Shown here: one piece after another, positions 35,159 to 43,245 of the stretch
Layout of the letters: each line of letters starts with the position of its first letter
How positions within the stretch are numbered: the stretch's first letter is position 1
NCBI RefSeq assembly: GCF_009696605.1
Contig: NZ_VULR01000005.1
Location: 1 to 64,000 of the forward strand
Length of the DNA stretch: 64,000 bases
From: Anaerosalibacter bizertensis
Lineage (GTDB): Bacteria; Bacillota; Clostridia; Tissierellales; Sporanaerobacteraceae
Direction: 5' to 3'
Made by a program: the position numbers and the translations under genes
The notes under the pieces: generated by a model
Told to the model about the DNA's origin: nothing
Databases searched by the model: none
Seen by the model: the letters and a program-made list of their open reading frames with translations, nothing else

Positions 35159-35486
35159 TCTCTTTGATTAAAAACTCCCTACCACAAAGTAATTCCCAAT
35201 CTTCGCTCCCGCAACTTGGACATTCTCCCTTATGTTCAATTAAATTAAATACCTTTTTACAATTATCACATATACAATTGCCTGGCAATATTTCAATTTC
35301 TAATTTCGTATTCTGTAGCATAGTTCCATCTACCGCAGCTGGATAACAGGCTTGGACAAATCTTGGTACAACTGAAGACAGTTCTCCAATTTGAAGTACT
35401 AATGTGTCAATTTCTGTGATTCCATTTTGTTTTGCAAAATTTTCAACTGTTTCTACAACATTAATCATAATTCCTAGCTCATGCAA
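35145..35486 (-). CDS. hypA: Nickel-insertion protein HypA
   Basis: A 113-residue metallochaperone that delivers nickel to hydrogenase or urease precursors with HypB. It begins with the Ni-binding MHELG (His2, Glu3) and has the structural zinc site, CDNCKKVFNLIEHKGECPSC. Length and both ends are complete (GREFLIKEIVAC). Third gene of an operon with hypB and a flavoprotein; no other hyp gene or hydrogenase is in the window, so the client enzyme is elsewhere or not a hydrogenase. Its last codons overlap the truncated uvsE. Confidence 0.92.
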   Translation of the reverse strand: MHELGIMINVVETVENFAKQNGITEIDTLVLQIGELSSVVPRFVQACYPAAVDGTMLQNTKLEIEILPGNCICDNCKKVFNLIEHKGECPSCGSEDWELLCGREFLIKEIVAC

Positions 35487-35523
35487 ATTAATTCACCCCT
35501 ATCTGCTAATAAATAAAGAATAT

Positions 35524-35545
35524 AGGGTGGGTATTATCCCACCCT
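35524..35545. repeat. GC-rich hairpin between the oxidoreductase gene and hypA
   Basis: AGGGTGGG pairs with CCCACCCT around TATTAT. There is no good T-run on the minus strand, so it may attenuate rather than end transcription into hypA. Confidence 0.5.
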
Positions 35546-35560
35546 TTTATTCTTCAAATA

Positions 35561-38254
35561 CTAACTTGATTTATCTTTTTTACCAGTAAAGGTTTTTTTG
35601 ATACTATGGGTTATCATTCTACCTTTACGTGCAATTACATTTTTAACGATTACTGGCTTTAAATCCTCAAATTCCACATTTTGAGCATCATATTTCCTTA
35701 CAAGAGATATAGCATCAAATTTACATTTAGTAGTACATTGTCCGCATCCTATGCACAGATACTCATCTACAACTGTAGCTCCGCAACTTAGACAACGTTC
35801 TGTTTCTTTTCTAACTTGATCCTTTGTAAGAGTTGGTCGTAAATCTTTAAAAGAGGTCTTAGCCTTATCACCGTCTACATGTGGTGTTCTTTGTCTTGGA
35901 AGACGGTCATAGCCTGCCAAGTCTATATTTTCCTTATCAAATGCCTTAAATTCTCTTCTATCTCTACCAAGTATTAAATCCTGTCCTGGTTGAACATAGC
36001 GATGGATCGAAATTGCTCCTTCCTTTCCTAAAGCTATAGCATCAATTGCAAATTTAGGTCCTGTAGCAACATCTCCACCTGCAAATATATCTGGTTCACC
36101 TGATTGTAATGTAAATGGATCTACTTTAATTGTATTGTTTGGATTTAATTCTACTTTTGAACCTTCTAATAGTCTACCCCAATCTATTGATTGGCCTATT
36201 GAAAGCAACACCTTATCTGCCTTAACAACTTTTGTATCATTTTCATCAAACTTAGGACTAAATCTTCCATCTTCATCAAAGACCGATAGACACTTTTTAA
36301 ATTCTATTCCTACAACATGTCCATTCTCTGTAACAATACGATTAGGACCCCAAGAATTATTTACACCTATGTCTTCAGACATTGCCTCTTCAATTTCTTC
36401 ATCAAGGGCTGGCATTTCTTCTCTGCTTTCCAAACAGTACATCTCAACTGTTGAAGCTCCCGCCCTTGTAGCTGTTCTTGCTACATCTATAGCAACGTTA
36501 CCGCCACCAATAACTACAATGTCTCCCTCCATGTCTACATCTTTACCTAAATTAACATCCAATAAGAAGTCCACCCCAGATATAACCCCTTCTGCCTCTT
36601 CTCCTTCAATGCCTAGTTTTCTACCAGATTGAGCACCAATTGCAAGATAAAATGCTTCATATCCCTGATTTCTTAGTTCATCAAGAGTAATATCTTTCCC
36701 TACTTCTATACCAGTTTTAAATTCTACTCCTAATTCCTTTAATATGTTAACTTCTGCATTTACTACATCTTTTTCTAACCTATATGAAGGAATTCCAAGG
36801 GTTAGCATACCACCAAGAGCCTCTTGTTTTTCAAATACTGTTACATTATAACCATCTATGGCTAAATAATATGCACAAGAAAGTCCAGAAGGTCCAGCAC
36901 CTACGATAGCAATTTTCTTTCCATAATTGTGCCTTTTCTTAGGTATATATCGCACATCTGCATTTAAATCTTGTTCTGCAATAAATTTTTTAATATCATC
37001 AATAGCTACAGGCTCGTCTACATCTCCTCTAGTACATACTGATTCACATTTTCTAGGGCAAATACGTCCACATACTGCTGGAAAAGGATTTTGTTTTTTG
37101 ATTAATTCCAATGCTTCTGTATATCTTCCTTGAGAAGCTAATTTAATATAACCTTGTACAGGAATATGGGCCGGACATTGGGTTATACAAGGGCTAGTTC
37201 CACTTTCTAAAACATTTTTTCTATTAATTCTATAATCTGGATTCCATTTATCTGGTCCCCATTTACTATTGGATGGTAAATCTATTCTTTCCTCAATAAC
37301 TTGTGCTTCTTCACATAATTTTTGACCTAATTGGAGTGCATTAACAGGACAAACCTGAACACATTCACCACAAGCTACACATTTATCCTTATCTACATGA
37401 GATACATAATTTGAACGTACCATATCATTGTTTAAAAACATTGTAGCAGTTCTTAAAGAGAAACAACTACAACTACAGCAATTGCAAATAGCATGGGTTT
37501 TTCCCGGCCCGTCTGTATTAGGAATTTGGTGCATTAAACCGTTTTCCTCAGCTTTCTTTATGATTTCAAAAGCTTCTTCCCTAGTTATCTGTCTGCCTCT
37601 ACCGGTTCGTATATAGTATTCAGCAGCATGATCTAATTGGATACACATATCTTCTTTTAAATGTCCACAGCCTTCTCCCATAATCTCTCTAGCTGTACGA
37701 CAAGAACAGTCTGAAACAGAGAAAACTTCAGCTTCATTTAGATATTTTGATATTTCCTCATAGGATGCCCTTCTACTTTCACCATCAATAGCCATTTCAA
37801 TAGGAATAACACGCATAAGACCTGTTCCTACTGGGAATATTCCTGCTGTTTGAGGGCCTCTTATCCTTCCGTAAGCCTCAAAAGCCTCAGCAATTTGAGG
37901 GTACTTCCTAACATTTTCCTTATTATTCACCATCATTTCCATAACCCCAGGTATCCAGGTTTCAAGCCAATATTTATCTACTCCATCTTTATCTCCAACA
38001 AAACAAGCACCTGCAACTGCTAATTCCCACAAAAGTTTTCCTGTTTCTTTTACAGGTTTTCCACATATTTTTGCCACTTCTTCTGCACTCTTAGGTTTCC
38101 TAAACTCCAAACAAAGTCCCACTTCTGCCATTTCATCTGTAACAACAGGTTCCAAAATCATATATTCAGGATCTGTATATTTATATGATGATTTAGAACC
38201 ATGTTTTTTACCGCCTATGTGATTAGCTAGTTGCAATACTTTTTCTTTTGTCAT
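35561..38254 (-). CDS. Large FAD/NAD(P) and Fe-S oxidoreductase (GltD-like)
   Basis: 897-residue multi-cofactor protein. Around residue 188 and 260 are unusual Cys clusters (SDCSCRTAREIMGEGCGH; CNCCSCSC). A ferredoxin motif CVACGECVQVCP lies near 295, then a GltD-type N-terminal Fe-S domain (CITQCPAH to CGRICPRKCESVC, about 356-400), an FAD-binding VGAGPSGLSCAYYL (about 450), an NAD(P)-binding VIGGGNVAIDVART (about 583), and a last ferredoxin-like motif CIGCGQCTTKC (about 836). It should move electrons between a pyridine nucleotide and low-potential Fe-S partners. Its place between hypB and hypA suggests a role in metal-centre maturation or reduction; that is inference. Confidence 0.8.
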   Translation of the reverse strand: MTKEKVLQLANHIGGKKHGSKSSYKYTDPEYMILEPVVTDEMAEVGLCLEFRKPKSAEEVAKICGKPVKETGKLLWELAVAGACFVGDKDGVDKYWLETWIPGVMEMMVNNKENVRKYPQIAEAFEAYGRIRGPQTAGIFPVGTGLMRVIPIEMAIDGESRRASYEEISKYLNEAEVFSVSDCSCRTAREIMGEGCGHLKEDMCIQLDHAAEYYIRTGRGRQITREEAFEIIKKAEENGLMHQIPNTDGPGKTHAICNCCSCSCFSLRTATMFLNNDMVRSNYVSHVDKDKCVACGECVQVCPVNALQLGQKLCEEAQVIEERIDLPSNSKWGPDKWNPDYRINRKNVLESGTSPCITQCPAHIPVQGYIKLASQGRYTEALELIKKQNPFPAVCGRICPRKCESVCTRGDVDEPVAIDDIKKFIAEQDLNADVRYIPKKRHNYGKKIAIVGAGPSGLSCAYYLAIDGYNVTVFEKQEALGGMLTLGIPSYRLEKDVVNAEVNILKELGVEFKTGIEVGKDITLDELRNQGYEAFYLAIGAQSGRKLGIEGEEAEGVISGVDFLLDVNLGKDVDMEGDIVVIGGGNVAIDVARTATRAGASTVEMYCLESREEMPALDEEIEEAMSEDIGVNNSWGPNRIVTENGHVVGIEFKKCLSVFDEDGRFSPKFDENDTKVVKADKVLLSIGQSIDWGRLLEGSKVELNPNNTIKVDPFTLQSGEPDIFAGGDVATGPKFAIDAIALGKEGAISIHRYVQPGQDLILGRDRREFKAFDKENIDLAGYDRLPRQRTPHVDGDKAKTSFKDLRPTLTKDQVRKETERCLSCGATVVDEYLCIGCGQCTTKCKFDAISLVRKYDAQNVEFEDLKPVIVKNVIARKGRMITHSIKKTFTGKKDKSS

Positions 38255-38283
38255 AGATTTCCCTCCAATTTGAATTTACATTC

Positions 38284-38955
38284 TCACTGTTCCTGCCACT
38301 TTTTTATTTCATCAAGAAGCCAATCCGCCCATTCATCAATGCCTTCCCCTGTTTTTGCAGAAATAGGGATAATTTTAATATTTGGATTTAGCTTTTTTGC
38401 CCTTTCTTTAACAGCTTCTAAATCGAAGTCAAAATAATCCATGGTATCAATTTTATTAATTAATAAAACATCTACCTTCGAAAACATTAGAGGATACTTC
38501 AAAGGTTTGTCATCTCCTTCTGGTACACTTAAAATCATAGCATTTTTAGATGCACCAGTATCAAATTCTGCTGGACACACTAGATTACCTACATTTTCTA
38601 AAATAATAAAATCTATATCATCTGCACCAAGTCCTAATAAACCTTGTTTTGTCATATCAGCATCTAAATGGCACATTCCACCGGTATGCAACTGAATAAC
38701 CTTTGTACCAGTTTTAGCAACTGCATGAGAATCCACATCAGAATCAATATCTGCCTCCATGACACCAATATTAATATCTGATTTTAAAGCTTCAATAGTT
38801 CTTAAAACTGTAGTTGTTTTACCTGAACCTGGTGATGACATGAGATTTAATAAAAAAGTTTTTCTCTTTTTCAATTCTTCTCTAAGCAAATCTGCTTGTC
38901 TGTTATTGTCTTTAAAAACGCTTTCCTTGATTTCTAAAACTTTAAAACTCTTCAT
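38284..38955 (-). CDS. hypB: Hydrogenase/urease nickel-incorporation GTPase HypB
   Basis: GTPase that drives nickel transfer together with HypA. The SIMIBI-class P-loop SSPGSGKTT lies near residue 41, followed by EADIDSDVDSH, the metal-site HTGGMCHLDADM, LENVGNLVCPAEFD and the base-recognition NKID. The 223-residue form lacks the His-rich and CxxCGC N-terminal extensions, so it is the minimal HypB without nickel storage. First gene of the hypB-oxidoreductase-hypA operon, behind promoter module A. Confidence 0.93.
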   Translation of the reverse strand: MKSFKVLEIKESVFKDNNRQADLLREELKKRKTFLLNLMSSPGSGKTTTVLRTIEALKSDINIGVMEADIDSDVDSHAVAKTGTKVIQLHTGGMCHLDADMTKQGLLGLGADDIDFIILENVGNLVCPAEFDTGASKNAMILSVPEGDDKPLKYPLMFSKVDVLLINKIDTMDYFDFDLEAVKERAKKLNPNIKIIPISAKTGEGIDEWADWLLDEIKKWQEQ

Positions 38956-39042
38956 ATTTTATTCCACCTTCCCATAAATTTTTATTTAACTTTGCATTTT
39001 ACAGGATATTTTGATGAAAATTGTTATTATTTTATCATTTTC

Positions 39043-39071
39043 ATTGTATGCAAAATAGAAATAGTTGTCAA
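39043..39071 (-). promoter_or_regulatory. Promoter of the hypB operon (module A)
   Basis: Minus strand TTGACA (39066-39071), 17-nt spacer, TACAAT (39043-39048), about 90 nt upstream of hypB. Confidence 0.8.
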
Positions 39072-39081
39072 AAAAAACAAA

Positions 39082-39217
39082 CGTTGAGATTTCAATGCTT
39101 ATCCACTTTATATTTTAAGTTCAGTTTACACTTATAGTAATGAAAAGACTCATATTTTAAAATTAAACTTGAACTTTTCTTAAATATATATGTAAACTTA
39201 ACTTGAATGTAAAAAAC
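39082..39217. promoter_or_regulatory. Upstream control region A, shared with the fmdE promoter
   Basis: Three blocks upstream of the -35 box: an imperfect palindrome CGTTGAGATTTCAATG (39082-39097); a 27-bp block 39105-39131 containing AAGTTCAGTTTACA; and a distal inverted counterpart TATATGTAAACTTAACTT (39187-39204) followed by GTAAAAAAC (39209-39217). The same blocks occur at 42997-43132 with identical spacing. The region has no open frame. Confidence 0.75.
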
Positions 39218-39300
39218 TTAAAAAAATATAGTTTTACAGATTAACTATATAACTATTATATATAGTCAATCTAATTTATATTTCCAAATAATGCTAATAT

Positions 39301-40428
39301 CTATAATCCTTCTTTCAAATTTATCTTAATATATCCACCATATTTTTCGGCCATTATGTTGTATAATGGTTTACCTAACATAAAAGTATATATCTCATCT
39401 GCTTTTTCTATGACATCAATATCTTTAAACTCATTAGGATATAAAGTCTTGCCTAGAAAATATATATCAGCCATAGCAGTCTCAATATTATTATAATATG
39501 AAACATATGGCAATTGACCATATACCTTGTCATTTTTTACAGCAGATAATTCATTATAATAATCTGGATTTTTATTATAATCTTCATTTACAATATTCAT
39601 TCCATTTTCATCAATTATAAGTATATCTGGATCCCATTCTATAAGTTGTTCCTTATCGATCATTATAGAACCAGATTTTCCTATTTCATCTGCAACATTT
39701 TTAGCACCAATGATATCCAATACTGGAGAATTTCCAGTTGTACTTTCAATTCCATGAACCCCTTTATAGCTTAATCCTCCCATGTATACACTTGGTTTTT
39801 TATCTTCTGGAATATCCTTTGTAAGATTGGTAAGTTCAGTCTTACAGTCCTCCATATATTCAATTAACTCCTTTGATCTTTCTTCCTTTCCAACTATTTT
39901 GCCAATAATAGTTAGTGCCTTATACATATCTTGATCAAAAACTGCTGAGGAACCACAATTTACAATTACAATTGGTACCCCTATTTTTTTCTGAAGCTCT
40001 TCTATTTGAGCTATATCTAAAATATCTCCAGCAATAATAACATCAGCATTTACATCTATAAGTAATTCTGGATCTGGGTTGGCTGGAAACCCTTCTCCTA
40101 TTATTGGAATCTTTTCTAATTCAGGATTAGCAATTATATATGGTCGTCCAGTTTCTTTAGACTGCTGCTTTCTTTCAACTCCTACAAGTTTTTCAGTTCC
40201 ATTGACATAAGTATAAAGCCTAAGGGCAGAACCTATTGCCACTACTCTTTCAACAGGTCTATCTAAAACAATGTTACGCCCTGCCATATCTGTTATTTCA
40301 ATAACATGGGAACTATCTTTAGTTTCATCCTCTTCTACTTTTGCTGATTGTTTAGATTGAGTACATCCAGTCAATATTGATAATAAAAACATCATTATTG
40401 CTAAAAATATACTTAATTTTTTCTTCAC
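39301..40428 (-). CDS. Metallophore-type ABC transporter substrate-binding lipoprotein
   Basis: Captures a metal complex outside the cell. The start is a GTG at 40428 (ribosome site AAGGGGAG), giving a signal ending in the lipobox LLSILTGC. The mature part is a two-lobe, helix-linked binding protein of the FecB/BtuF type: VIEITDMAGRNIVLDRPVERVVAIG, NADVIIAGD, IGAKNVAD, LIEWDPDILIIDE. Ligand could be an iron, cobalamin, nickel or molybdenum chelate. Last gene of the fmdE-permease-ATPase-binding protein operon. A 12- to 13-bp AT-rich hairpin (39239-39272) follows the stop. Confidence 0.88.
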   Translation of the reverse strand: MKKKLSIFLAIMMFLLSILTGCTQSKQSAKVEEDETKDSSHVIEITDMAGRNIVLDRPVERVVAIGSALRLYTYVNGTEKLVGVERKQQSKETGRPYIIANPELEKIPIIGEGFPANPDPELLIDVNADVIIAGDILDIAQIEELQKKIGVPIVIVNCGSSAVFDQDMYKALTIIGKIVGKEERSKELIEYMEDCKTELTNLTKDIPEDKKPSVYMGGLSYKGVHGIESTTGNSPVLDIIGAKNVADEIGKSGSIMIDKEQLIEWDPDILIIDENGMNIVNEDYNKNPDYYNELSAVKNDKVYGQLPYVSYYNNIETAMADIYFLGKTLYPNEFKDIDVIEKADEIYTFMLGKPLYNIMAEKYGGYIKINLKEGL

Positions 40429-40487
40429 TTTTTTATCTCCCCTTTCTTTATTCACCAATAAAAATTTTAATCTAATATTTAAATGAT

Positions 40488-41240
40488 TTATATAGGGATA
40501 ACTACTGGAATACCTGAAAATTCTTCTATTGCAACATCAATATCATATACATTTTTAATCAATTCTGAATTTAAAATTGTAGCATCACCAAAATCAAATA
40601 CTTCACCTTCTTTTAGCAGAAGAAATTTGTTAGCAAAACGTAATGCTAGATTCAAATCATGCATGGCAACTATTGCTGAAATCTTTCGTTCATTAACAAT
40701 ATACTTAATTGTCTTAAGCACTTCTATTTGATTTTTTAAATCAAGATTGCTAGTAGGCTCATCCATTAACAAAACCTTTGGTTCTTGAACAAGTGCCCTA
40801 GCTATAATGACTTTTTGAAGTTCACCACCGCTAAGTTCATTAGTATATCTCATAGAATAGTTTTCTAAATTTAACAATTTTAAAACATTTTCAACAATAT
40901 CAATATCTCTTTGAGTTACATCCCATTTTATATAAGGTTTTCTTCCAAGTAAGATAGAATCAAAAACTGTTTTTTTTGAACAATCATGGCTTTGTGGCAC
41001 ATATGCAATGTTCTTTGCAAGTTCTGGACCTTTTAATCTAGAACTATCGATGCCATTAATATATACAACACCTGATTGTGGTTTCAATATTTTGTTTAAA
41101 CATTTCAAAAGAGTAGATTTTCCAGCTCCATTAGTTCCTAAAACTGCTAGATAATCTCCTTGTTTTAGTGAAAATGCTATATTATTGATAACATCCTTTT
41201 TTGGATATGAAAAACTTATATTATTAACTAATAAGGTCAT
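40488..41240 (-). CDS. ABC transporter ATP-binding protein (FecE/BtuD type)
   Basis: ATPase subunit, 250 residues: Walker [13 protein letters not shown]-loop AYVPQSH, signature LSGGELQKVIIARAL, Walker B LLMDEPTSNLD and the switch His in AMHDLNLAL. It starts immediately after the permease stop codon (41241), so the two are coupled. Chelate-import family by closest motif pattern. Confidence 0.93.
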   Translation of the reverse strand: MTLLVNNISFSYPKKDVINNIAFSLKQGDYLAVLGTNGAGKSTLLKCLNKILKPQSGVVYINGIDSSRLKGPELAKNIAYVPQSHDCSKKTVFDSILLGRKPYIKWDVTQRDIDIVENVLKLLNLENYSMRYTNELSGGELQKVIIARALVQEPKVLLMDEPTSNLDLKNQIEVLKTIKYIVNERKISAIVAMHDLNLALRFANKFLLLKEGEVFDFGDATILNSELIKNVYDIDVAIEEFSGIPVVIPI

Positions 41241-42320
41241 CTATTCACTCTCCTTTATAAGAAAATAAATGAACAACGGTGCTCCAAGAAAAGATGTTAC
41301 AGCCCCTACTGGTAAAGTCTGCGGTGATAATACTACTCGTGCTAGTGTATCAGATATGAGTAATATAAGGGAACCCATGATTGCTGATGTAGGTATAAGG
41401 TATCTATTATCACTACCTACTAATCTCTTTGCTATTTGAGGAGATATTAAACCAATGAAACCTATTATTCCTAAAAAAGATACAATAACAGCAACAACAA
41501 TTGATGCCACAAACATTCCACTTAGTCTAACCCTCTCAACATTTACTCCTAGACTCTTTGCAGTATCATCTCCACTATCTAGAGCATTATAATCCCATCT
41601 ACGATATATAAAATAAACTATAGATGCCAAAATTAATATTCCCATCATTATAATTTCATCCCAAGATGCCCTACCTAAATCTCCAAAAGTCCAAAATATA
41701 ACAGCAGCTACTTTAGTTGTATCTTCTGAAAAATATTGAATAATCATAGTACCTGCTGAAAAAAGTGAACTTAATGCTACTCCCGCTAAGACTATGCTTT
41801 GTGTAGAAAAATATCCTAATTTTGATAAACTAATAATCAATAGTGTGGAACCTATTGAAAAAGCCATTGCACAAATTGTAACGATATAAGGATTTAAAAT
41901 TTGTATATCGCCTAATCCAGTATTTACTACATTACCTGCCCCTAACAAGATAATAGCAACATTGGCTCCAAAAGCAGCAGCATTTGATATTCCAAGTGTA
42001 GAAGGGGATGCTAATGGATTTTTTAAGTTATTCTGCATAATACATCCTGCTACTGATAACCCTGCACCTGCTAGTATTCCTGCTACTACCCTTGGCATAC
42101 GAATATTCATTACTGTAGAAATTGATTTAGTGTCTCCTAATCCTAAAATAGCTAAAACTACCTGTTTAGGCCCAATACTCATAGCACCAGCATTTATAGC
42201 CAAAAAAAATACAATAATAGTAGCAATCAGTAAAGCAATAATGATAAGCCTTTTCTTGATTATATGTTTTTTATATTCATCATATTGAAATAATAGCTCT
42301 TTATCTTTATTAATATCCAC
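41241..42320 (-). CDS. FecCD/BtuC-type ABC transporter permease
   Basis: 359 residues with about ten membrane helices. Family landmarks are RMPRVVAGILAGAGLSVAGCIMQ near residue 85 and GFIGLISPQIAKRLVGSDNRYLIPTSAIMG near the C-terminus (the ATPase-contact helix). The start is GTG at 42320, with the ribosome site inside the end of fmdE, 3 nt before. Imports the chelate delivered by the binding protein. Confidence 0.92.
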   Translation of the reverse strand: MDINKDKELLFQYDEYKKHIIKKRLIIIALLIATIIVFFLAINAGAMSIGPKQVVLAILGLGDTKSISTVMNIRMPRVVAGILAGAGLSVAGCIMQNNLKNPLASPSTLGISNAAAFGANVAIILLGAGNVVNTGLGDIQILNPYIVTICAMAFSIGSTLLIISLSKLGYFSTQSIVLAGVALSSLFSAGTMIIQYFSEDTTKVAAVIFWTFGDLGRASWDEIIMMGILILASIVYFIYRRWDYNALDSGDDTAKSLGVNVERVRLSGMFVASIVVAVIVSFLGIIGFIGLISPQIAKRLVGSDNRYLIPTSAIMGSLILLISDTLARVVLSPQTLPVGAVTSFLGAPLFIYFLIKESE

Positions 42321-42323
42321 AGA

Positions 42324-42848
42324 TTACCACCCTCTTGAATATTCATTAAAACAGTCTAGACAAACTTTCTTACCTCCCTGAATTCGAATTTTATTCTCAG
42401 AAGCCATTTCGTTGCATTTTTCACAAGCTATGGTATCAAATATTCTTGCTTTCTCTGGCAATTCAATATTAACCTCTTCAACTTTAAATATATTTTCTTC
42501 TGGACCTTCTAAAATATATTGTTGTCTTTTTTCCCTTTCCATTTCTCTATCATTTTGTTTTAATATTAATCTAATACTTCTTCCATCTTTTCGTCTTATA
42601 AAGGTAAAAGCCATCTTTCCTGTATCTTTGAAAATTAGATTACCTTTTCCTAGTGTACAACTAGTTATGACTTGGATTGCATCTACACCACATGCATCAT
42701 TTTCTGTTATACAAACTATTTCCTCATCTCTAGAAAAACTTAATGACATTTTCTCTTTTGCTATTTCGGCTGCCCTAAATCCAATAGCTAAACCAGGGCA
42801 TTCATGTCCATGAAATTCAACACATTTTTTCCATAATTCCTTATCCAT
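42324..42848 (-). CDS. FmdE-family metal-binding protein
   Basis: 174 residues related to subunit E of molybdenum formylmethanofuran dehydrogenase, a family widespread in bacteria without that enzyme. It shows FHGHECPGLAIGFRAA and ENDACGVDAIQVITSCTLGKGN with conserved His and Cys, and a C-terminal zinc ribbon (CEKCNEMASENKIR ... CLDCF). Family members often sit beside metal-chelate ABC importers, as here, where it is the first gene of the operon. A role as an intracellular metal acceptor or sensor is plausible but unproven. Confidence 0.85.
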   Translation of the reverse strand: MDKELWKKCVEFHGHECPGLAIGFRAAEIAKEKMSLSFSRDEEIVCITENDACGVDAIQVITSCTLGKGNLIFKDTGKMAFTFIRRKDGRSIRLILKQNDREMEREKRQQYILEGPEENIFKVEEVNIELPEKARIFDTIACEKCNEMASENKIRIQGGKKVCLDCFNEYSRGW

Positions 42849-42957
42849 TTTCGCTCCCCCTTTAATATTAATTTTAAACCAATAATTCTAAACCTAAAAT
42901 ACCTTAATTACCATAAATGTTCACTTTATTCAAATATTACAAAACATTTTAATTAAA

Positions 42958-42986
42958 ATTTTATATAAATTTAAAATGTATGTCAA
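42958..42986 (-). promoter_or_regulatory. Promoter of the fmdE-ABC operon (module B)
   Basis: Minus strand TTGACA (42981-42986), 17-nt spacer, TAAAAT (42958-42963), about 110 nt upstream of fmdE. Confidence 0.8.
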
Positions 42987-42996
42987 AAAACAAGGA

Positions 42997-43132
42997 TGTT
43001 GAAATTTCAACGTTCATTAACTTTATATTTTAAGTTAAGTTTACACCTATGATAGAAATGAATGGCATATTTAACATTCATTCCAAAGGTTTTTATAGCA
43101 CTATATGTAAACTTCACTTAAAAGTAAAAAAC
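42997..43132. promoter_or_regulatory. Upstream control region B, shared with the hypB promoter
   Basis: Contains the perfect palindrome GTTGAAATTTCAAC (42998-43011), a 27-bp block 43020-43046 with AAGTTAAGTTTACA that differs from module A at one position, and a distal inverted counterpart TATATGTAAACTTCACTT (43102-43119), then GTAAAAAAC. Distances from the -35 box are the same as in module A (34 and 116 nt); only the 55 bp between the inverted elements is not conserved. Confidence 0.75.
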
Positions 43133-43190
43133 CCTTTAAAATGAGATAAAACTACTCAAAGAAGTTTCGTAGCTATAAGCTAAATAATAC

Positions 43191-43232
43191 AAAAATCTCC
43201 TTAAATCACTGCTAATTTAAAGGAGATTTTTT
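43191..43232 (-). terminator. Terminator after the amine-oxidase-like gene
   Basis: AAATCTCCTTAAAT and ATTTAAAGGAGATTT pair and are followed by a T-run on the minus strand. Confidence 0.8.
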
Positions 43233-43245
43233 GGAAAAATATTTT

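Noticed and set aside
39001-39240. Modules A and B as a riboswitch or as insertion-sequence ends
   Set aside because: The conserved blocks lie upstream of the -35 boxes, so they are not in the transcripts. Nothing resembling a transposon body lies between them and no target duplications were seen, so operator-like elements fit better.
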